6,921 nt of DNA from Desulfurococcales archaeon ex4484_204 (GTDB taxonomy: Archaea > Thermoproteota > Thermoprotei_A > Sulfolobales > NBVN01): positions 1 through 6,921 of the forward strand of contig NJEF01000047.1 of NCBI GenBank assembly GCA_002255065.1, read 5' to 3'. Positions 5,859 to 6,921 of the stretch are shown here, piece by piece. Under the pieces are notes generated by a model that was given only the letters and a program-made list of their open reading frames with translations, made no database searches and was not told the origin of the DNA. A program made the translations under genes and the position numbers. Every line of letters begins with the position of its first letter. Positions within the stretch are counted from its first letter, which is position 1.

Positions 5859-6916
5859 CCCCTCTTCTTAAACCAAGCATCGAGGCCTTTAACGGTCCCC
5901 TTAATGTGCTCTCTGTAAGCTCTCCTTAAGCGAGATAAGGCGCCTCTTACTCTCTCCTCTGAGAAGTCGTGCTCCTCTACAAGGGTTTTTATTATACCAT
6001 CCTCCCTAGGCTCGCTCCACTTTATTGTATAGTTATCGGTTACGAACGGCTTAAGAAATACCTCCCTAATCTTTGCTGGGTCTTCAGGAAGTGTAGCCTT
6101 AGGTAAGGTTTTTAAAGCCCTCTCTAAACGCCCGTAGGTCTTGATCAGCGATAGTGCCCTCTTAGGCCCTATCCCTTTAACTCCTTCAGGGTTGTAGTCG
6201 GTTCCCAGCAAAATAGCTATATCCACTAACTGCTCTCTAGTCAGGCCTAAGGCTTTAAGTAGCTTACCTAGCTCGATAACCTCAGGTTTTACTTCAATAT
6301 AGACGTCCTTCCTAGGTAGCTTCCTCCTACCAGAGATCGTTAAGTTTCTAACGAGTCTCGGTGCGCCAAAGAGCAGTGAGTCGTAGTCCTGGGAAGCAGC
6401 TGCCCAAGCATCCCCCTTTAAGGCTATGTATGCTGCCTGGGCCTCCCCCTCCGACGGGGCCTGAACCCACGGGATCCCCATAGCTGTTAGTAAGTGTTTA
6501 GCGTCTTCAACCATTTCATTGGTTAGCTTAGATGAGAGCTGAGCGTACCTCCTCGCAGCCTCTATATCCCCTACAGCTATAGCTCTCTCATACTTCTTCC
6601 TAGCCTCCTCCCTTATAGCCATCCTCTCCTCCAGCTCCCTTAACTTAAGCTCTGGAGGCTTACCATCAAACACATAAACAGGTTTTACTCCTGCCTCAAC
6701 GATGTTAATTGTTCTGTAAAATAGGCCGCTTAGATGGCTTGTTATCCTCCCCTTGCTGTCCATTAAAGGGGTGCCATCAGCCTGCCTTATCGCGGTTAAG
6801 AACTGGTAGAGGGCGTTGTAAGCATCTATAGCAATTACCTTGCCCCTCAACTCCCTTAAATCGCTAATCACCTTAATTACGTCAGGGGGTATTAGATCCC
6901 TTAAATTAACCCCCAT
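5855..6916 (-). CDS. fen: Flap endonuclease 1 (FEN-1)
   Basis: This structure-specific 5' flap nuclease processes Okazaki fragments and acts in excision repair, normally held on the PCNA clamp. The 353-residue protein is of typical archaeal length. The N-terminal region (MGVNLRDLI) leads to metal-binding Asp31 (IAIDAYN) and Asp84 (VFDGKPPE). A helical arch follows at about 90-140. The internal region carries Glu156 and Glu158 (PSEGEAQ), Asp177 and Asp179 (SQDYDS) and Asp240 (LLGTDY), then the helix-hairpin-helix [13 protein letters not shown] (246-258) that grips DNA. All expected catalytic acids are present. The C-terminus [12 protein letters not shown] is a PCNA-interaction box with Leu345, Trp348 and Phe349, but without the usual leading Gln. 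ATG at 6916 fits homologues; only five bases upstream are visible, so its promoter cannot be judged. Its stop shares TTAA with the dph6 stop. Confidence 0.97.
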   Translation of the reverse strand: MGVNLRDLIPPDVIKVISDLRELRGKVIAIDAYNALYQFLTAIRQADGTPLMDSKGRITSHLSGLFYRTINIVEAGVKPVYVFDGKPPELKLRELEERMAIREEARKKYERAIAVGDIEAARRYAQLSSKLTNEMVEDAKHLLTAMGIPWVQAPSEGEAQAAYIALKGDAWAAASQDYDSLLFGAPRLVRNLTISGRRKLPRKDVYIEVKPEVIELGKLLKALGLTREQLVDIAILLGTDYNPEGVKGIGPKRALSLIKTYGRLERALKTLPKATLPEDPAKIREVFLKPFVTDNYTIKWSEPREDGIIKTLVEEHDFSEERVRGALSRLRRAYREHIKGTVKGLDAWFKKRG

Positions 6917-6921
6917 AAACC

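Overview
The window looks like chromosomal DNA from a thermophilic archaeon, most likely a crenarchaeote (Thermoproteota). The evidence is an archaeal replication gene set (MCM helicase, FEN-1), archaeal Dph6 and Adenosine_kin (DUF355) proteins, frequent GTG/TTG starts, AGG/AGA/ATA-rich codon use, GGTGA-type ribosome sites and archaeal TATA boxes close enough to start codons to imply leaderless messages. I see no transposon, CRISPR array, tRNA or rRNA. No intergenic stretch exceeds 65 bases.

Layout. (1) 1-1535 (+): the 3' part of an MCM helicase gene, open at the left edge. Its first 656 bases encode the C-terminal part of an intein that interrupts the Walker B motif. The homing-endonuclease motifs of this intein look degenerate, but its splice-junction residues look intact. 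(2) 1599-3492 (+): four closely packed genes, namely an 82-residue unknown protein, a THUMP-like predicted RNA-binding protein, an Adenosine_kin family protein, and an unrecognised 188-residue protein with a very basic tail. The last three begin with TTG, GTG and TTG. (3) 3509-4453 (-): ornithine carbamoyltransferase, convergent with block 2. (4) 4454-4512: a 59-base divergent promoter region with one AT-rich TATA element usable in both directions. (5) 4513-5858 (+): a winged-helix protein resembling DUF4443, followed two bases later by a Dph6-type diphthine-ammonia ligase. (6) 5855-6916 (-): flap endonuclease FEN-1, overlapping the Dph6 stop by four bases.

How they fit together: MCM unwinds DNA and FEN-1 processes Okazaki-fragment flaps, so replication genes bracket the window. 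Ornithine carbamoyltransferase makes citrulline for arginine synthesis. Dph6 completes diphthamide on elongation factor 2. The most notable features are the intein in the MCM catalytic core and the divergent winged-helix/argF promoter. The rest is ordinary archaeal housekeeping DNA with two unrecognised proteins. I did not find a clear new multi-gene system.
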